Notes: a model not told the origin generated them from the sequence alone. A stretch of 64,000 nt of DNA from Thermoplasmata archaeon (GCA_028864975.1 JAGWLG010000015.1:1-64000), one strand, 5' to 3'; positions 24,263-33,052 are shown, numbered from the stretch's first letter. Translations and numbers: made by a program.

Positions 24263-27200
24263 GTGCCGGCAGAACCCGCGACCTCCGACCCCCTGACGCA
24301 GGCGATCCCCCTGATCGGGCGGGGAGCGGAGACGCGTCAGCTTCGGCAAGCCCTCGACTCGGCCTTGGCCGGCCGAGGCTCGGCGTGGACCCTGGAGGGT
24401 CCGGGGGGGATCGGAAAGACCCGGCTCCTCCGATGGATGGAATCGTCCGCCCGTGGTGAGGGGTTCGAGGTGCTCTGGGGCTACTGCCTCAAAGAGACCA
24501 TCTCACCATTCTTCGCGTTCGAACAGGTCTTTCGGCCCCGGGCGACGGGGGTCGGAGCGACCGCGACGTCCTCGGGGGCCGTGGAGGGCAAGTCCGTGGT
24601 AGGACGCGAGCTCCCAGCCGTGGGGAACCTCCCTTCGGTCCTCATTCTGGAGGAAGAGAGGCCCCGACGGATCTTCGAAATGGTTCGGAAGTACGGTCCT
24701 GAGACCCCGACGCTCCTGCTCTCCCGTGAACGCCCCTCCACGTTGCGGCTGAAGGACCCCTCCCTGGACCCGGGAACGACCATCCTCTGGCTCTCCCGGT
24801 CCGAGGGAGAGGATGTGGTCCCACCTTCCCAGATGGACGCCCTGGGAGAGAGGCTCCAGCTGCACTTGGTCCGCCATCCCGGGGCGATCGTCGCGGTCAG
24901 CGGGCTCGAATACCTGGTCAGTCAGAACGCGTTCTTGCCCGTCCTGCGCCTGCTCCAGTTCCTCCGCGACACGGCGGAGAGCTCGGGGGGCCATCTGCTG
25001 ATCTCCCTCCCCTCTGCCGCGTTCGAGGCCCGGGAGCTGTCCCTGCTGGAAGGGGAGGGCGAGGTGCTCCGTCCGTCGACCGCGCCCCCGGTGCCCCCAG
25101 GGGCCCCCGAGTCCCACCCGTCTGAGCGCGGCGGAGTATCCCCGGGGCCGGAGGCCCCCGCGACCACGCTGCTCCGGTACCTCGACCAGCTGGAGCGCAC
25201 CTCTTCGACCCGCCCTGCGCTCCTCATCGTCGATGATCTCCAATGGGCGGACGCCCAGAGCGCGCTGACCTTCCAGTTCCTCGCACGCAATCTGGGTTCG
25301 CTCCGGGTCGTGCTTGTGGCGGGACTCCGAGATGAGGCGACCGAAGGCTCCGGGAGCGGAGAGACCTCGCTCTCTTCCTCCCTGGAGTCGCTCCGCCACC
25401 AGGGGCATCTTCGCTCGCTTTCCCTGGGGGGCCTCGCCGAATCGGAGATGATGGAGCTGATCGATCGCCGATTGGGCGGCCCGCTCCGGCTCGACGCGCA
25501 TGACCAGGAGTTCCGGGACTTCCTCCAGCGTTCCGGAGGGAACCCTTTCTTCCTCCTCGAGACGGTTGAGCAGCTTCGCGACGAGGGATGGGTCCGACGG
25601 CAGGACGGAGCGTTCACGCTCACCTCCCCCGGGTCTGCTGGCGGGGCCGCGGCCGAGGGGCCGGGTACCGCTCAGCTCCCCGCGACCATCCGAAAGCTGG
25701 TCGGCCACCGCATCGCACACTTGCCTGCGGACCTTCGCCGAACGCTCGAGGTCGCGTCGGTCGTCGGGAGCGAGTTCGAGATGGCCCCGCTCGTCTCGGT
25801 GCTGGGTCGCTCCCAAGTGGAGGTCGAGGGTCAGCTCAAGGCCCTCCATGAGCGTTACCGCCTGCTCGAAACGATCCCAGGGACCCCCCGGTATGCCTTC
25901 GGGCACCCTCTCGTGTGGGAGGCGACCCGACTGACCCTCCCGAAGGAAGACCTCGCGAAGATCGCCCAGCAGCTCGCCGCCTGGTGGGCGACCAGCCGAC
26001 CGGAGGATGTCGAGCTCATCGCCCGCTTGTACCACGATGCCCGGGACGGGAAGGAGGGCATCCCATGGTTCCGACGCGCGGCGGAGCAGGCGAAGAGATC
26101 CTTGGCGGCGGACGCGCTCCTGACCTACTTCCGCTGGTGGAAGGAGCTCACCGGCCACACCGAAGGGGAGGTGGAAGCCCTGCTCACCTCGCTCTATGAA
26201 GCGAACTGGCACATCGCGACCTCGGGCGCATTCCGAGAGGCCATCGAGCTGGCGGAACTGGCTGAGACCCTTCCCGTGAACGAGCAGCAGCGCTGGCTCG
26301 TGGAGCTCGGCACCGCGGATCTCCTGGGTCAACGCGATGCCGCCCGGGGCGCGGCCATCCTAGAACGGCTGACGCGCGAGTTCGAGGCGGCGGGGCCCCG
26401 AGTCCCGCTGGGTCTTCGCAGCCATCTCCAAGTGGCGAGAGGCTCGCAGTTCCTGGCCCAGGGACGGTTCGAGGAGGCGGTCGGGCTCCTCCTGCCCACC
26501 CTCTCGGCACCACCGACCTCTCCCGAGCTCCTGCGCCTCCAGGTCCGCGTCATGCTCCAGGCTCCGGCAGCGCTCCTGGGCGCGAACCGGAGGGAGGAGG
26601 CCCGCGAGATCTTCGCGCAATTCCGTGCCGAGCGGCTCGACCGCCGGCTGGAGGGCGAGGGGCTTGGCGCTCGCGGGGCGCTCGGAGGTATCCTCTCCAG
26701 CGAGGCCCAGCTCCTCCTGCTCGAAGGGGACGTCCCGGGGGCGATCGCGCGCTTCCAGGAAGCCATCGACCACATGCGGCAGACCGGCATCCTTCGATGG
26801 CTCACGGTCGCGCTCTCCTTCCAGGCGGAGGCTCTGCTGGAGCGAGGGGACCTCGCGGCCGCGAGGGCCTCGCTCGACGAGGCCCGCGCGCTTTCGGACA
26901 AGTTCGAATTCGCACAGGGAGCGGCCAGCGAGCGCTGGGGACGCGGGCTTCTCCATCTCCAGTCGAAGGCGTGGGACCTCGCGAGGTCGGCCTTCGAGGA
27001 TGCGCTCCAACGCTATGCGCTCCTGGGAGATCCCGACGCCCCGGAGGTGCGCCTCGGCCTGGCCCGGGTCCGCTCCGAGACCGGTGACCCGACGGGCGCC
27101 CTCGAGGACCTTCGAAGGCTCGAGCCTTCGGTGGCGAGGATGGAGAGCCGTTGGCGTCCACAATTCTACCGCTTCCGGTCGCGGGTTCGCGGTCGACTTG

Positions 27201-27412
27201 GCGACGCACGCGGCGCCCGGGAGGACCTCGAGAAAGGTCTCGAGCTCGCGCGGGCCTCCGGGAACCGGCTCGCGGAAGGCTTTCTGCTGGGCGCTCTCGG
27301 GCGCTGGGAAAGGACCCGAGGTGAGGGGGCCCGAGCTGACGAGTTCCAACACCGCGCTGCCTCTCTGCTCCGGGCCTGCGGTGTCGAGCGGGACCCCTGG
27401 GTGCTCGTCTGA
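24263..27412 (+). CDS. STAND/AAA-16 ATPase with inserted DUF835 domain and TPR-like C-terminus
   Basis: 1049 residues. Walker A is GPGGIGKT (46-53) and Walker B is LLIVDDLQWAD (320-330), as in MalT/adenylate-cyclase-associated STAND ATPases. Instead of the usual ~60-80 residues, about 265 residues lie between them. Most of that is a DUF835 domain (~125-270): RPRRIFEM..., TLLLSRERP..., TILWLSRSEGED, AVSGLEYLVSQNAFLPVLRL and the C-terminal ARELSLLEGEGEV. A winged-helix-like region and roughly 500 residues of TPR-like helices follow, with no C-terminal DNA-binding domain. STAND proteins switch on ligand-induced oligomerisation; here DUF835 could be the sensor. A paralogue lies at 51571-54591. 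Confidence 0.85.
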   Translation: MPAEPATSDPLTQAIPLIGRGAETRQLRQALDSALAGRGSAWTLEGPGGIGKTRLLRWMESSARGEGFEVLWGYCLKETISPFFAFEQVFRPRATGVGATATSSGAVEGKSVVGRELPAVGNLPSVLILEEERPRRIFEMVRKYGPETPTLLLSRERPSTLRLKDPSLDPGTTILWLSRSEGEDVVPPSQMDALGERLQLHLVRHPGAIVAVSGLEYLVSQNAFLPVLRLLQFLRDTAESSGGHLLISLPSAAFEARELSLLEGEGEVLRPSTAPPVPPGAPESHPSERGGVSPGPEAPATTLLRYLDQLERTSSTRPALLIVDDLQWADAQSALTFQFLARNLGSLRVVLVAGLRDEATEGSGSGETSLSSSLESLRHQGHLRSLSLGGLAESEMMELIDRRLGGPLRLDAHDQEFRDFLQRSGGNPFFLLETVEQLRDEGWVRRQDGAFTLTSPGSAGGAAAEGPGTAQLPATIRKLVGHRIAHLPADLRRTLEVASVVGSEFEMAPLVSVLGRSQVEVEGQLKALHERYRLLETIPGTPRYAFGHPLVWEATRLTLPKEDLAKIAQQLAAWWATSRPEDVELIARLYHDARDGKEGIPWFRRAAEQAKRSLAADALLTYFRWWKELTGHTEGEVEALLTSLYEANWHIATSGAFREAIELAELAETLPVNEQQRWLVELGTADLLGQRDAARGAAILERLTREFEAAGPRVPLGLRSHLQVARGSQFLAQGRFEEAVGLLLPTLSAPPTSPELLRLQVRVMLQAPAALLGANRREEAREIFAQFRAERLDRRLEGEGLGARGALGGILSSEAQLLLLEGDVPGAIARFQEAIDHMRQTGILRWLTVALSFQAEALLERGDLAAARASLDEARALSDKFEFAQGAASERWGRGLLHLQSKAWDLARSAFEDALQRYALLGDPDAPEVRLGLARVRSETGDPTGALEDLRRLEPSVARMESRWRPQFYRFRSRVRGRLGDARGAREDLEKGLELARASGNRLAEGFLLGALGRWERTRGEGARADEFQHRAASLLRACGVERDPWVLV

Positions 27413-28594
27413 TCAGCGAGAAGCGCCGAGCAGCTTGCGTGCCGCGACGACCTTCAGGATCTCATCGGTCCCGTGGGCGGAGGTCCCGGAACGGACGTCC
27501 CTCCAGCGCTGTTCGTGGGGGAGCCGCGAAGAGTACCCGGCGCCCCCGTGGAACTGCATCGCGTGGTCCAGGACCTTGAGCGCGGTCGAGTTCCCGAGCC
27601 ACTTCGCGAGAGCGGCCTCCGCCGAGACCTCCTCGTGCCGATGCCAGCGGGCAAGGACATCCCAGGCGAAGAGCCGGGCGGAGCGAAGTTGGGCATGGTC
27701 CTCCACCAGAGGGAAGGAGACCCCCTCGAAGGAAGAGAGCGGCCGTCCGAAGGCGTTCCGGGAGGCCACGTGCTGTCGGGTCTCCCCCCAGGAAGCCCTC
27801 GCGACGGAGAGGTAGAGGAGGCCGAGCAGCGCTCGTTCGGGTGTCAGCTCCTCCATGAAATAGGAGAAGCCTTTGCCCTCTTCCCCGACCCGAGAACCTG
27901 ACGGAACCTGCACGTGATCATAGTGGACGGTGCCGCGGCGCATCCACTTCTCCCCCAGGTCCTCGCTGAGCTCGTGCGAGATCCCTCGGAGGTCCTGAGG
28001 CACGAGGAAGAGCGAGATCCCTTTCGCGCCCTCCCCGGGTGCGGTCTTAGCGTAGACGAGGGCAGCCTGTGCATCCTCCGCAAAGGCCACCTCGCTCTTG
28101 GTCCCGGAGATCACGTAGAGGTCGCCTTCGCGCTCGGCACGGGTGGAGAGGGCGGCGGCGTCAGAGCCGGCATGGGGCTCGGTCACCTGATTGGCGATGA
28201 GCAGCTCTCCTCGGAGGAGCGGACGGTACCACCTTTCCAGAAGTTCCGGGGACCCATGGAGGAGCGGCGAACAGAACTCGGGCTGAAGGACCAACTTGGC
28301 GAAGACGCTACCCCCCAGGAACCCGATCTCCTCGATGAGCGCAGCTTCATCGAGGACCGACCAGGCTTGGCCCCCGACCGAGGTCGGAGCACGAGGCCCG
28401 AGCCATCCTCGTGCCGCGAGGGCCTTCCACTCCCTCTGGGGGAAGGAGGGATGGCGGTCAAGCTCGCTATAGCGTCGTGCAAGGTCCAAGGCGAGAGCGA
28501 ACTCCCGAACCTCCTTTCGCAGCGCCGGTGCGCGTGGGGTAGCGAACGGGGAGGCAGGGTCGATCTCGGAGGCCGGCTCGGGAGTTCCGTTCAT
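27413..28594 (-). CDS. Acyl-CoA dehydrogenase
   Basis: 393 residues from the ATG that overlaps the CoA-transferase stop (ATGA). The FAD-dependent fold is clear: ANQVTEPHAGSDAAALSTRA (substrate/FAD loop), FMEELTPERALLGLLYLSVA, RNAFGRPLSSFEGV and the C-terminal QFHGGAGYSSRLPHEQRWRD, with GTDEILKVVAARKLLG. The expected reaction is oxidation of an acyl-CoA at the alpha-beta position, passing electrons to ETF. The usual catalytic Glu is not obvious in the C-terminal part; the position near HGGAGY or GTDEI would need alignment. The coupled CoA-transferase suggests activation and oxidation of one carboxylic acid. Confidence 0.85.
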   Translation of the reverse strand: MNGTPEPASEIDPASPFATPRAPALRKEVREFALALDLARRYSELDRHPSFPQREWKALAARGWLGPRAPTSVGGQAWSVLDEAALIEEIGFLGGSVFAKLVLQPEFCSPLLHGSPELLERWYRPLLRGELLIANQVTEPHAGSDAAALSTRAEREGDLYVISGTKSEVAFAEDAQAALVYAKTAPGEGAKGISLFLVPQDLRGISHELSEDLGEKWMRRGTVHYDHVQVPSGSRVGEEGKGFSYFMEELTPERALLGLLYLSVARASWGETRQHVASRNAFGRPLSSFEGVSFPLVEDHAQLRSARLFAWDVLARWHRHEEVSAEAALAKWLGNSTALKVLDHAMQFHGGAGYSSRLPHEQRWRDVRSGTSAHGTDEILKVVAARKLLGASR

Positions 28595-29994
28595 GGACTC
28601 CCTTCGTGGAGGGCACCGCCACCGTCCCTCGCTCGTTTCGGGTCCGGTCGGTACTCCCCCACGACCCCCGCTTGGCGGAGCGCCTTGCGCGCCGGTTCGG
28701 AGAGGCCGAGGATGCCGGAGAGCACCGCGTCGTTGTCCTGGCCCAGCCAGGGACCCCCACGCCAGACCCGCCCCGGGGTCCGGGAGAGCTTGGGAGCGAC
28801 CCCGGCGCCGCGCACAGGCCCCAGGACCGGGTCCTCCCATCCGAGCAACATCTCGCGGGCCCTGAACTGGGGATTCTCCGCGATCTCTTGCATGCCCAGG
28901 ATGGGAGCGAAAGCGACGTCGTTCTGAAGCCCCAGCTCCTCGAGGTCGTGGACTGACCTGGCGCGGGTGAACTCCCGGAGACGCAGATCGATCCGATCCC
29001 GGTCTGAGAGGCGTCCCTCCATGGTCCTCCAAGAAGGCTCCTCGGGGAGGCCTACTAGCGATCTCAGCTTCTCCCAGCTGAGGGGGGTGGGAGCCGCCAA
29101 GGCGACCCACCCGTCGCGTGCGGGATAGATTCCGTAAGGGTACAGTCGCGGGTGGGCGGCCCCGTGCCTCTGCCGGACCTCGCCCCGGGAGAAGTAGTCC
29201 ACCGCCATGTTCTCCATCATCAGGAAGAAGAGCTCGTAGGCGGCCACGTCCACGACCTGCCCTTCCCCGGTCCGCTCGGCGTGGTGGAGGGCCATGAGCG
29301 CCGCCGTCGCTGCGCCCAGGCCGGTCACGAGGTCATTGATCGCGGTCCCGCTCTGCATCGGAGGCTTCGGGTCGGGCTCTCCCTGGCAAGCGAGGTAGCC
29401 GCTCATCGCCTGGGCGATGAGGTCGTAGGACGCGCGCCGAACGTATCGTGGGTCGCCGGTCTGGCCGAAGCCGGAAACGTGGACGATCACCAAGGCGGGA
29501 TTGGCCTCGAGGACGGTCGCGTCGGAGAGACCCAACTTGTCGAAGGTCCCCGGGCGTGAGGCGTCGATCCAGATCTGGGAGCGCTCCAAGAGGTCGAGCA
29601 GCAGCTCGCGCCCCTTGGCGGTCGTCAGGTCCAGGCCGAGGGAGAGCTTGTTGCGGCCGTACTGGACCCAGGACTCGGAGACCTGTCCCGCGGAGGGGGC
29701 CCCGACCGGGAGGAGTGGGGGAAGCAATCGGGAAGGGTCGACGTAGGAAGGGCCGAACGGAGGTCCTTCCACGTGGACCACCTCGGCCCCAAAGTCGGCC
29801 AGGAAGGTGGCCGCCCAGGGCCCTGCGACCACCCGTCCGGTATCGACGACCCGCACATCTTGGAGGGGCCCGTAGACGGGTGGGACCCGCCGTTCCTCGG
29901 ACGGCGGGACGGACGCCCCGGCGCCCTTCGGGCTGGGGGCGGAGGCCACCACGCCTCGCGTGGGGACCCCCCCGGGATAATCCGGGAGGTTCAC
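28591..29994 (-). CDS. CaiB/BaiF family (class III) CoA-transferase
   Basis: 467 residues from GTG, though the first ~37 are low-complexity and the true start may be later. The fold starts at LQDVRVVDTGRVVAGPWAAT. YGRNKLSLGLDL and ASYDLIAQAMSG are class III signatures, the latter containing the catalytic Asp that forms the acyl anhydride. The family moves CoA between carboxylic acids (formyl/oxalyl, carnitine or succinyl/aryl substrates). The overlap with the acyl-CoA dehydrogenase gene shows they work together. The substrate cannot be named. Confidence 0.85.
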   Translation of the reverse strand: MNLPDYPGGVPTRGVVASAPSPKGAGASVPPSEERRVPPVYGPLQDVRVVDTGRVVAGPWAATFLADFGAEVVHVEGPPFGPSYVDPSRLLPPLLPVGAPSAGQVSESWVQYGRNKLSLGLDLTTAKGRELLLDLLERSQIWIDASRPGTFDKLGLSDATVLEANPALVIVHVSGFGQTGDPRYVRRASYDLIAQAMSGYLACQGEPDPKPPMQSGTAINDLVTGLGAATAALMALHHAERTGEGQVVDVAAYELFFLMMENMAVDYFSRGEVRQRHGAAHPRLYPYGIYPARDGWVALAAPTPLSWEKLRSLVGLPEEPSWRTMEGRLSDRDRIDLRLREFTRARSVHDLEELGLQNDVAFAPILGMQEIAENPQFRAREMLLGWEDPVLGPVRGAGVAPKLSRTPGRVWRGGPWLGQDNDAVLSGILGLSEPARKALRQAGVVGEYRPDPKRARDGGGALHEGSP

Positions 29995-30054
29995 CGGTGC
30001 ACCTCGCGACGCTTATGGCCGAGGCCCGGTCCCCGTCCTCGGAGTCGGGAACGC

Positions 30055-30831
30055 GTGTCCGGTTCACCCTGGGACCTCTCCCCCAAGGAGTTCTGCGAGG
30101 AACTGGCCCGGTACAAGCTCGCCCACCACCCCTTCCGGACCCATCCTTTCTTCCGGGAGTGGGAAGAAGGCAAGCTTCCCCTTGACCACATCCGCGCCTG
30201 GGCGCCCCAGTTCTACGCCTGGCTCTGTGTGATTCCAAGAGCTTACGCGCTCCGGTTCGCCCAGCTTCCTTGGGACGACGCGCACGCGAAGTACCGCGAC
30301 ATGCTCCTCGAACACCTGACCGAGGAGGCCGGCTACCCTTCGGAGCAACACCGACCTCACCCCGAGCTCTTCCTGAACTTCTGCAAGGGGATCGGGCTGT
30401 CGCGCGAGAAGGTGCAGTCGACCCCCTGGCTCCCAGGGACCTACCTCGCGGTCGATGACTTCCTCTACGTCAACCACTACGAGCCGTTCTACGTCTCCGC
30501 CGCAGGGTCCTCCGAGCCCCCGAACGTCGAGCTCTGCGAGCGACTTCTCCCCACCCTTCGGAACGTCTACAAGGTCCCCGAAGCGAACCTCGAGTACTAT
30601 GTCATGCACGGGGAGCTGGACAAGGAGCATAGCCAGCTCGTGAACTCGATCGTCGCCGATTTCGCGGGAGAGGGCCCCCAGACACGCCGGAGGATGTGGG
30701 AGGCGATGTTGCGCGGGATCGGAGTGCACCAGGCCCTGGTCGATGGGGTTCTCTGGTCCCTCCGAGCCATCCCCCCGAGGTCTCTCAAAGCGAACATGAT
30801 CCCTCCCGCAACGCTGTCACGAACCCGTTGA
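30055..30831 (+). CDS. PqqC/TenA-like (heme-oxygenase fold) protein
   Basis: 258 residues from GTG. The fold is the PqqC/CADD-type helical bundle: HPFRTHPFFREWEEGKL, IRAWAPQFYAWLCVIPRAYA, MLLEHLTEEAGYPSEQHRPH and YVMHGELDKEHSQL. The His/Glu residues in the last two are in the right places for the di-iron ligands of heme-oxygenase-like diiron oxidases. No PQQ genes are nearby, so PQQ synthesis is unlikely. Related proteins include fatty-acid decarboxylases and the CADD protein of p-aminobenzoate synthesis. It is divergent from the CoA-transferase gene. CTTATGG at 30012-30018 is a possible TATA box. Confidence 0.7.
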   Translation: MSGSPWDLSPKEFCEELARYKLAHHPFRTHPFFREWEEGKLPLDHIRAWAPQFYAWLCVIPRAYALRFAQLPWDDAHAKYRDMLLEHLTEEAGYPSEQHRPHPELFLNFCKGIGLSREKVQSTPWLPGTYLAVDDFLYVNHYEPFYVSAAGSSEPPNVELCERLLPTLRNVYKVPEANLEYYVMHGELDKEHSQLVNSIVADFAGEGPQTRRRMWEAMLRGIGVHQALVDGVLWSLRAIPPRSLKANMIPPATLSRTR

Positions 30832-30982
30832 TCTTCGGTTCTGGCACCTTCTCGACGTTCGCTGAACGGCCCAATCCCGACCCGGGGTCCGAGAAGAGGG
30901 CTCACTCCTCGGGCGGACCCTCCCCGGTGAGGGGGAACCGGCTTGACGCCACGTTCTCTCTCCAGGCCGGCGGGCCCGAGAT

Positions 30983-31474
30983 ATGTCGACGATCCAGGCG
31001 AAGGCGACATGGAAGGGAAGTTACGAGACTTGGCTGGAGGACGGAAGGGGTCACAGCGTCGGGGTCGACCTCCCTCACGACGAGGGGGGTTCCGACACCG
31101 GAACCTCCGCGCTCGAGCTTCAGGTCCTCTCTCTGGCGGGTTGCATCAGCACCATCTTCGCGCTCGTTGCGAAACGCCGTCGGCTCCGCTACCAGGGGCT
31201 CACGATCGAACTGGAAGCGCACCGCCCTCGTGGGGCCCCCACCGTGACGGCCGTGAATGGGACGTTCACCATCGAATCCGACGACGACCCGGGGGCCATC
31301 GACACGTCGCTGCAGATCACGGTCCGAACCTGCCCCGTGGGGGTCATCTACGAAAAGGCGGGGATCCCGGTCTCCATTCGGACCGTCGTTCGCCCGATGG
31401 TCGCCACCGCTCAGGCGGAGCGATCGGGCGTCCCCGCCGGGAACGGGCCCACCGAGGGGCCTGCTCTCACCTGA
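30983..31474 (+). CDS. OsmC-family protein (peroxide or organic hydroperoxide resistance)
   Basis: 163 residues with the two redox cysteines of OsmC/Ohr proteins: Cys54 in LAGCISTIFA and Cys117 in VRTCPVG. Gly-rich loops before the first Cys (GGSDTGTSALELQVLSL) match the family. Members reduce hydroperoxides using a dithiol, but many OsmC paralogues have no proven activity. The C-terminal ~25 residues are Pro/Gly-rich and extra. No convincing TATA box is seen in the ~150 bp upstream. Confidence 0.85.
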   Translation: MSTIQAKATWKGSYETWLEDGRGHSVGVDLPHDEGGSDTGTSALELQVLSLAGCISTIFALVAKRRRLRYQGLTIELEAHRPRGAPTVTAVNGTFTIESDDDPGAIDTSLQITVRTCPVGVIYEKAGIPVSIRTVVRPMVATAQAERSGVPAGNGPTEGPALT

Positions 31475-31564
31475 GCCGCCTGGAACGACTCCCGGGGGCC
31501 ACACGAAGGCGGGCTAACGCCTAATCTCCTCCGCCCCCATCGTAGGGAAGGCTCGACGCCCACC

Positions 31565-32356
31565 ATGGCGCCCAAGGACCTCTACCGGCTGCTGGGGGTG
31601 CCCTCCTACGCCTCCCAGGAGCGCATACGGACCGCCTACCGCAAGATGGTCCGCCGCTACCATCCCGACGTCTACCACGGGGACGCCGATGTGGCCCATG
31701 CCAACTTCCGAGAGCTCACGGAGGCGTACGATCTGCTCACCGACCCTTCCCGTCGGCGCGAGTACGACCGAAGGCGGGAGGAGGAACTGGCCGCAGCGGA
31801 GGTCCTCGACGCGGAGCAGCATCGTCGATGGCTGCACTTCCCTCCCCCCGAGACCTCCGCCACTCCCACCATTGAGGGACGCGGTGGCCTCCAGACCTTC
31901 CGTAAGGCCTTTCGCAAGGCGAACGAGCAGCGGCTCTCCCGCCAGGACATCTCTCGTAGGACGAAGCTCCTCCTGGTGGCGGGTTTCGCGACCTTCTGTG
32001 CGGTCCTTCTCCTTCTGGTTGCGGTCCCCGTCTCCCAGCCCTTCTCGTTCTCCCAGGCCCCGGCTCCCGGCTGTGGGAACGGAGGAGGGGCCACCTACCA
32101 GTTCCTTCGTGGGGACCGAGTCACCCTGGCGTGGACCGTCCTGTCCGGGAACTTCACGAACACTTCGACGCTGGACGTCCAAGTGACGGGCTCGGCAGGC
32201 ACAGTGTCCATGGAGAGCGAGGCGCTACCAGGTTCCTCCGGGACCTACTCCTTCGTGGCGGATGGGAACGCGTACCAGTTCGCCAGCTGCTATTGGGGGC
32301 GCGGCTCCATCTCCGAGGTCCAGTTCAGCGGGAACTTCGTGGGGCCTCTGGTCTGA
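31565..32356 (+). CDS. Membrane protein with N-terminal J-domain
   Basis: 263 residues: a J-domain at 1-70 with the HPD motif at 33-35 (RRYHPDVYHG), then a linker of ~60 residues, one membrane helix at ~134-156, and a ~100-residue extracytoplasmic beta-rich domain with two cysteines (C-x-N and SCYW). The J-domain should stimulate DnaK/Hsp70 at the inner face of the membrane. The outer domain is not recognised. No Gly/Phe or zinc domain is present, so this is not a general DnaJ. An AT-rich GCCTAATC about 40 bp upstream may be the promoter. Confidence 0.8.
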   Translation: MAPKDLYRLLGVPSYASQERIRTAYRKMVRRYHPDVYHGDADVAHANFRELTEAYDLLTDPSRRREYDRRREEELAAAEVLDAEQHRRWLHFPPPETSATPTIEGRGGLQTFRKAFRKANEQRLSRQDISRRTKLLLVAGFATFCAVLLLLVAVPVSQPFSFSQAPAPGCGNGGGATYQFLRGDRVTLAWTVLSGNFTNTSTLDVQVTGSAGTVSMESEALPGSSGTYSFVADGNAYQFASCYWGRGSISEVQFSGNFVGPLV

Positions 32357-32409
32357 GCTCCCCTTGGGGGGGCCGGGGCCAACGCCGTTCTTGGCGGGGC
32401 GCCCGCGAC

Positions 32410-32832
32410 CTATGCGAGCGCGATGTCGAGCCGGTCGAGCAACGCCCGGACGTGCTCCGGACCGATCGGTTTCCGCAGGTAGGCCTCCACCCGAAGCCCC
32501 TGAGCATTGAGCTCCTCGAGCTCGGGAAGCGAGCCGGTCAGGACCACGACGGGCAGACTCGAGGTCTTCGGGCGCGAGCGGATCTCCCCCAGGAAGTCGA
32601 CGCCCGACATGCCGGGCAGGTGCAGGTCAAGGAACACGATATCGGGCAGGTTGTCTTCAGAGGAGGTGCTCCAGCGCTGCAGCAGCTCCAGAGCGGCCTC
32701 GCCCGAGGTCGCGGTCATACTGGAGACGTCCAGCCCGGACCGCTGGAACACCTCCTGCATGTAGCGAGCGTCTCCGGGGTTGTCCTCGACGAGCAGGACG
32801 TGGAGCTTCCGGGTCGATCCTAAGGTGGCCAT
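32410..32832 (-). CDS. Single-domain response regulator (Rcp1-like)
   Basis: 140 residues, receiver domain only. VLLVEDNPGDARYMQEVF carries the acidic pocket, DIVFLDLHLPGMSG the phospho-acceptor Asp, VVVLTGS the conserved Thr and YLRKPIG the Lys. The VEDNPGDA motif is typical of regulators paired with phytochrome-like or PAS histidine kinases. No kinase is in the window. It is divergent from the aromatic amino-acid operon and convergent with the J-domain gene. Confidence 0.9.
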   Translation of the reverse strand: MATLGSTRKLHVLLVEDNPGDARYMQEVFQRSGLDVSSMTATSGEAALELLQRWSTSSEDNLPDIVFLDLHLPGMSGVDFLGEIRSRPKTSSLPVVVLTGSLPELEELNAQGLRVEAYLRKPIGPEHVRALLDRLDIALA

Positions 32833-32881
32833 GTGCGACGAGTGACGGGGGCAAGCCGTCTAAGGAGTCCATGGAGGAGGG

Positions 32882-32888
32882 GATATAG
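32882..32888 (-). promoter_or_regulatory. TATA box for response regulator gene
   Basis: On the complementary strand CCCTATATCCC contains a strong TATA element about 53 bp upstream of the ATG, implying a short leader of roughly 25 nt. Confidence 0.45.
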
Positions 32889-32954
32889 GGGAGGCCCGTA
32901 TCCATGCGTATAGCTGACCGCCCGGCGCCGACCCCGGACTCCCGCCTACAAGCC

Positions 32955-32962
32955 TGAAATAC
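32955..32962 (+). promoter_or_regulatory. Candidate promoter of the aro-trp leader
   Basis: TGAAATAC is the AT-rich element centred about 25 bp upstream of the leader-peptide ATG, as expected if the message starts at that ATG. A second candidate, GTATAG at 32908-32913, would give a ~45-nt untranslated leader. Both are weaker than the best TATA boxes elsewhere in the window. Confidence 0.4.
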
Positions 32963-32983
32963 GGTCGGAGGCTGGAGCCTTCG

Positions 32984-33052
32984 ATGACCATTCCGAGCGG
33001 AACAGCCAAGGCTGCGCGCGCGGGCGGTCGGTATTTCTGGTCCTGGTGGTGA
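32984..33052 (+). CDS. Putative aromatic leader peptide of the aro-trp operon
   Basis: A 22-codon ORF that begins ATG-ACC-ATT-CCG and ends TAT-TTC-TGG-TCC-TGG-TGG-TGA, giving Arg-Tyr-Phe-Trp-Ser-Trp-Trp-stop. Five of its last six residues are aromatic, and all three aromatic amino acids made from chorismate are represented. It lies 107 bp upstream of the first gene of a 14-gene operon that makes chorismate and tryptophan. In bacteria, trp, phe and his leader peptides have exactly this design: a ribosome that stalls on codons for the scarce product alters leader RNA folding. I know of no established archaeal case, so the regulatory role is inference; the ORF itself is read directly from the sequence. 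Confidence 0.75.
   Translation: MTIPSGTAKAARAGGRYFWSWW

Noticed and set aside
24503-26332. 609-residue minus-strand frame opposite the DUF835 ATPase
   Set aside because: Antisense shadow; the plus strand has Walker A, Walker B and DUF835 motifs.
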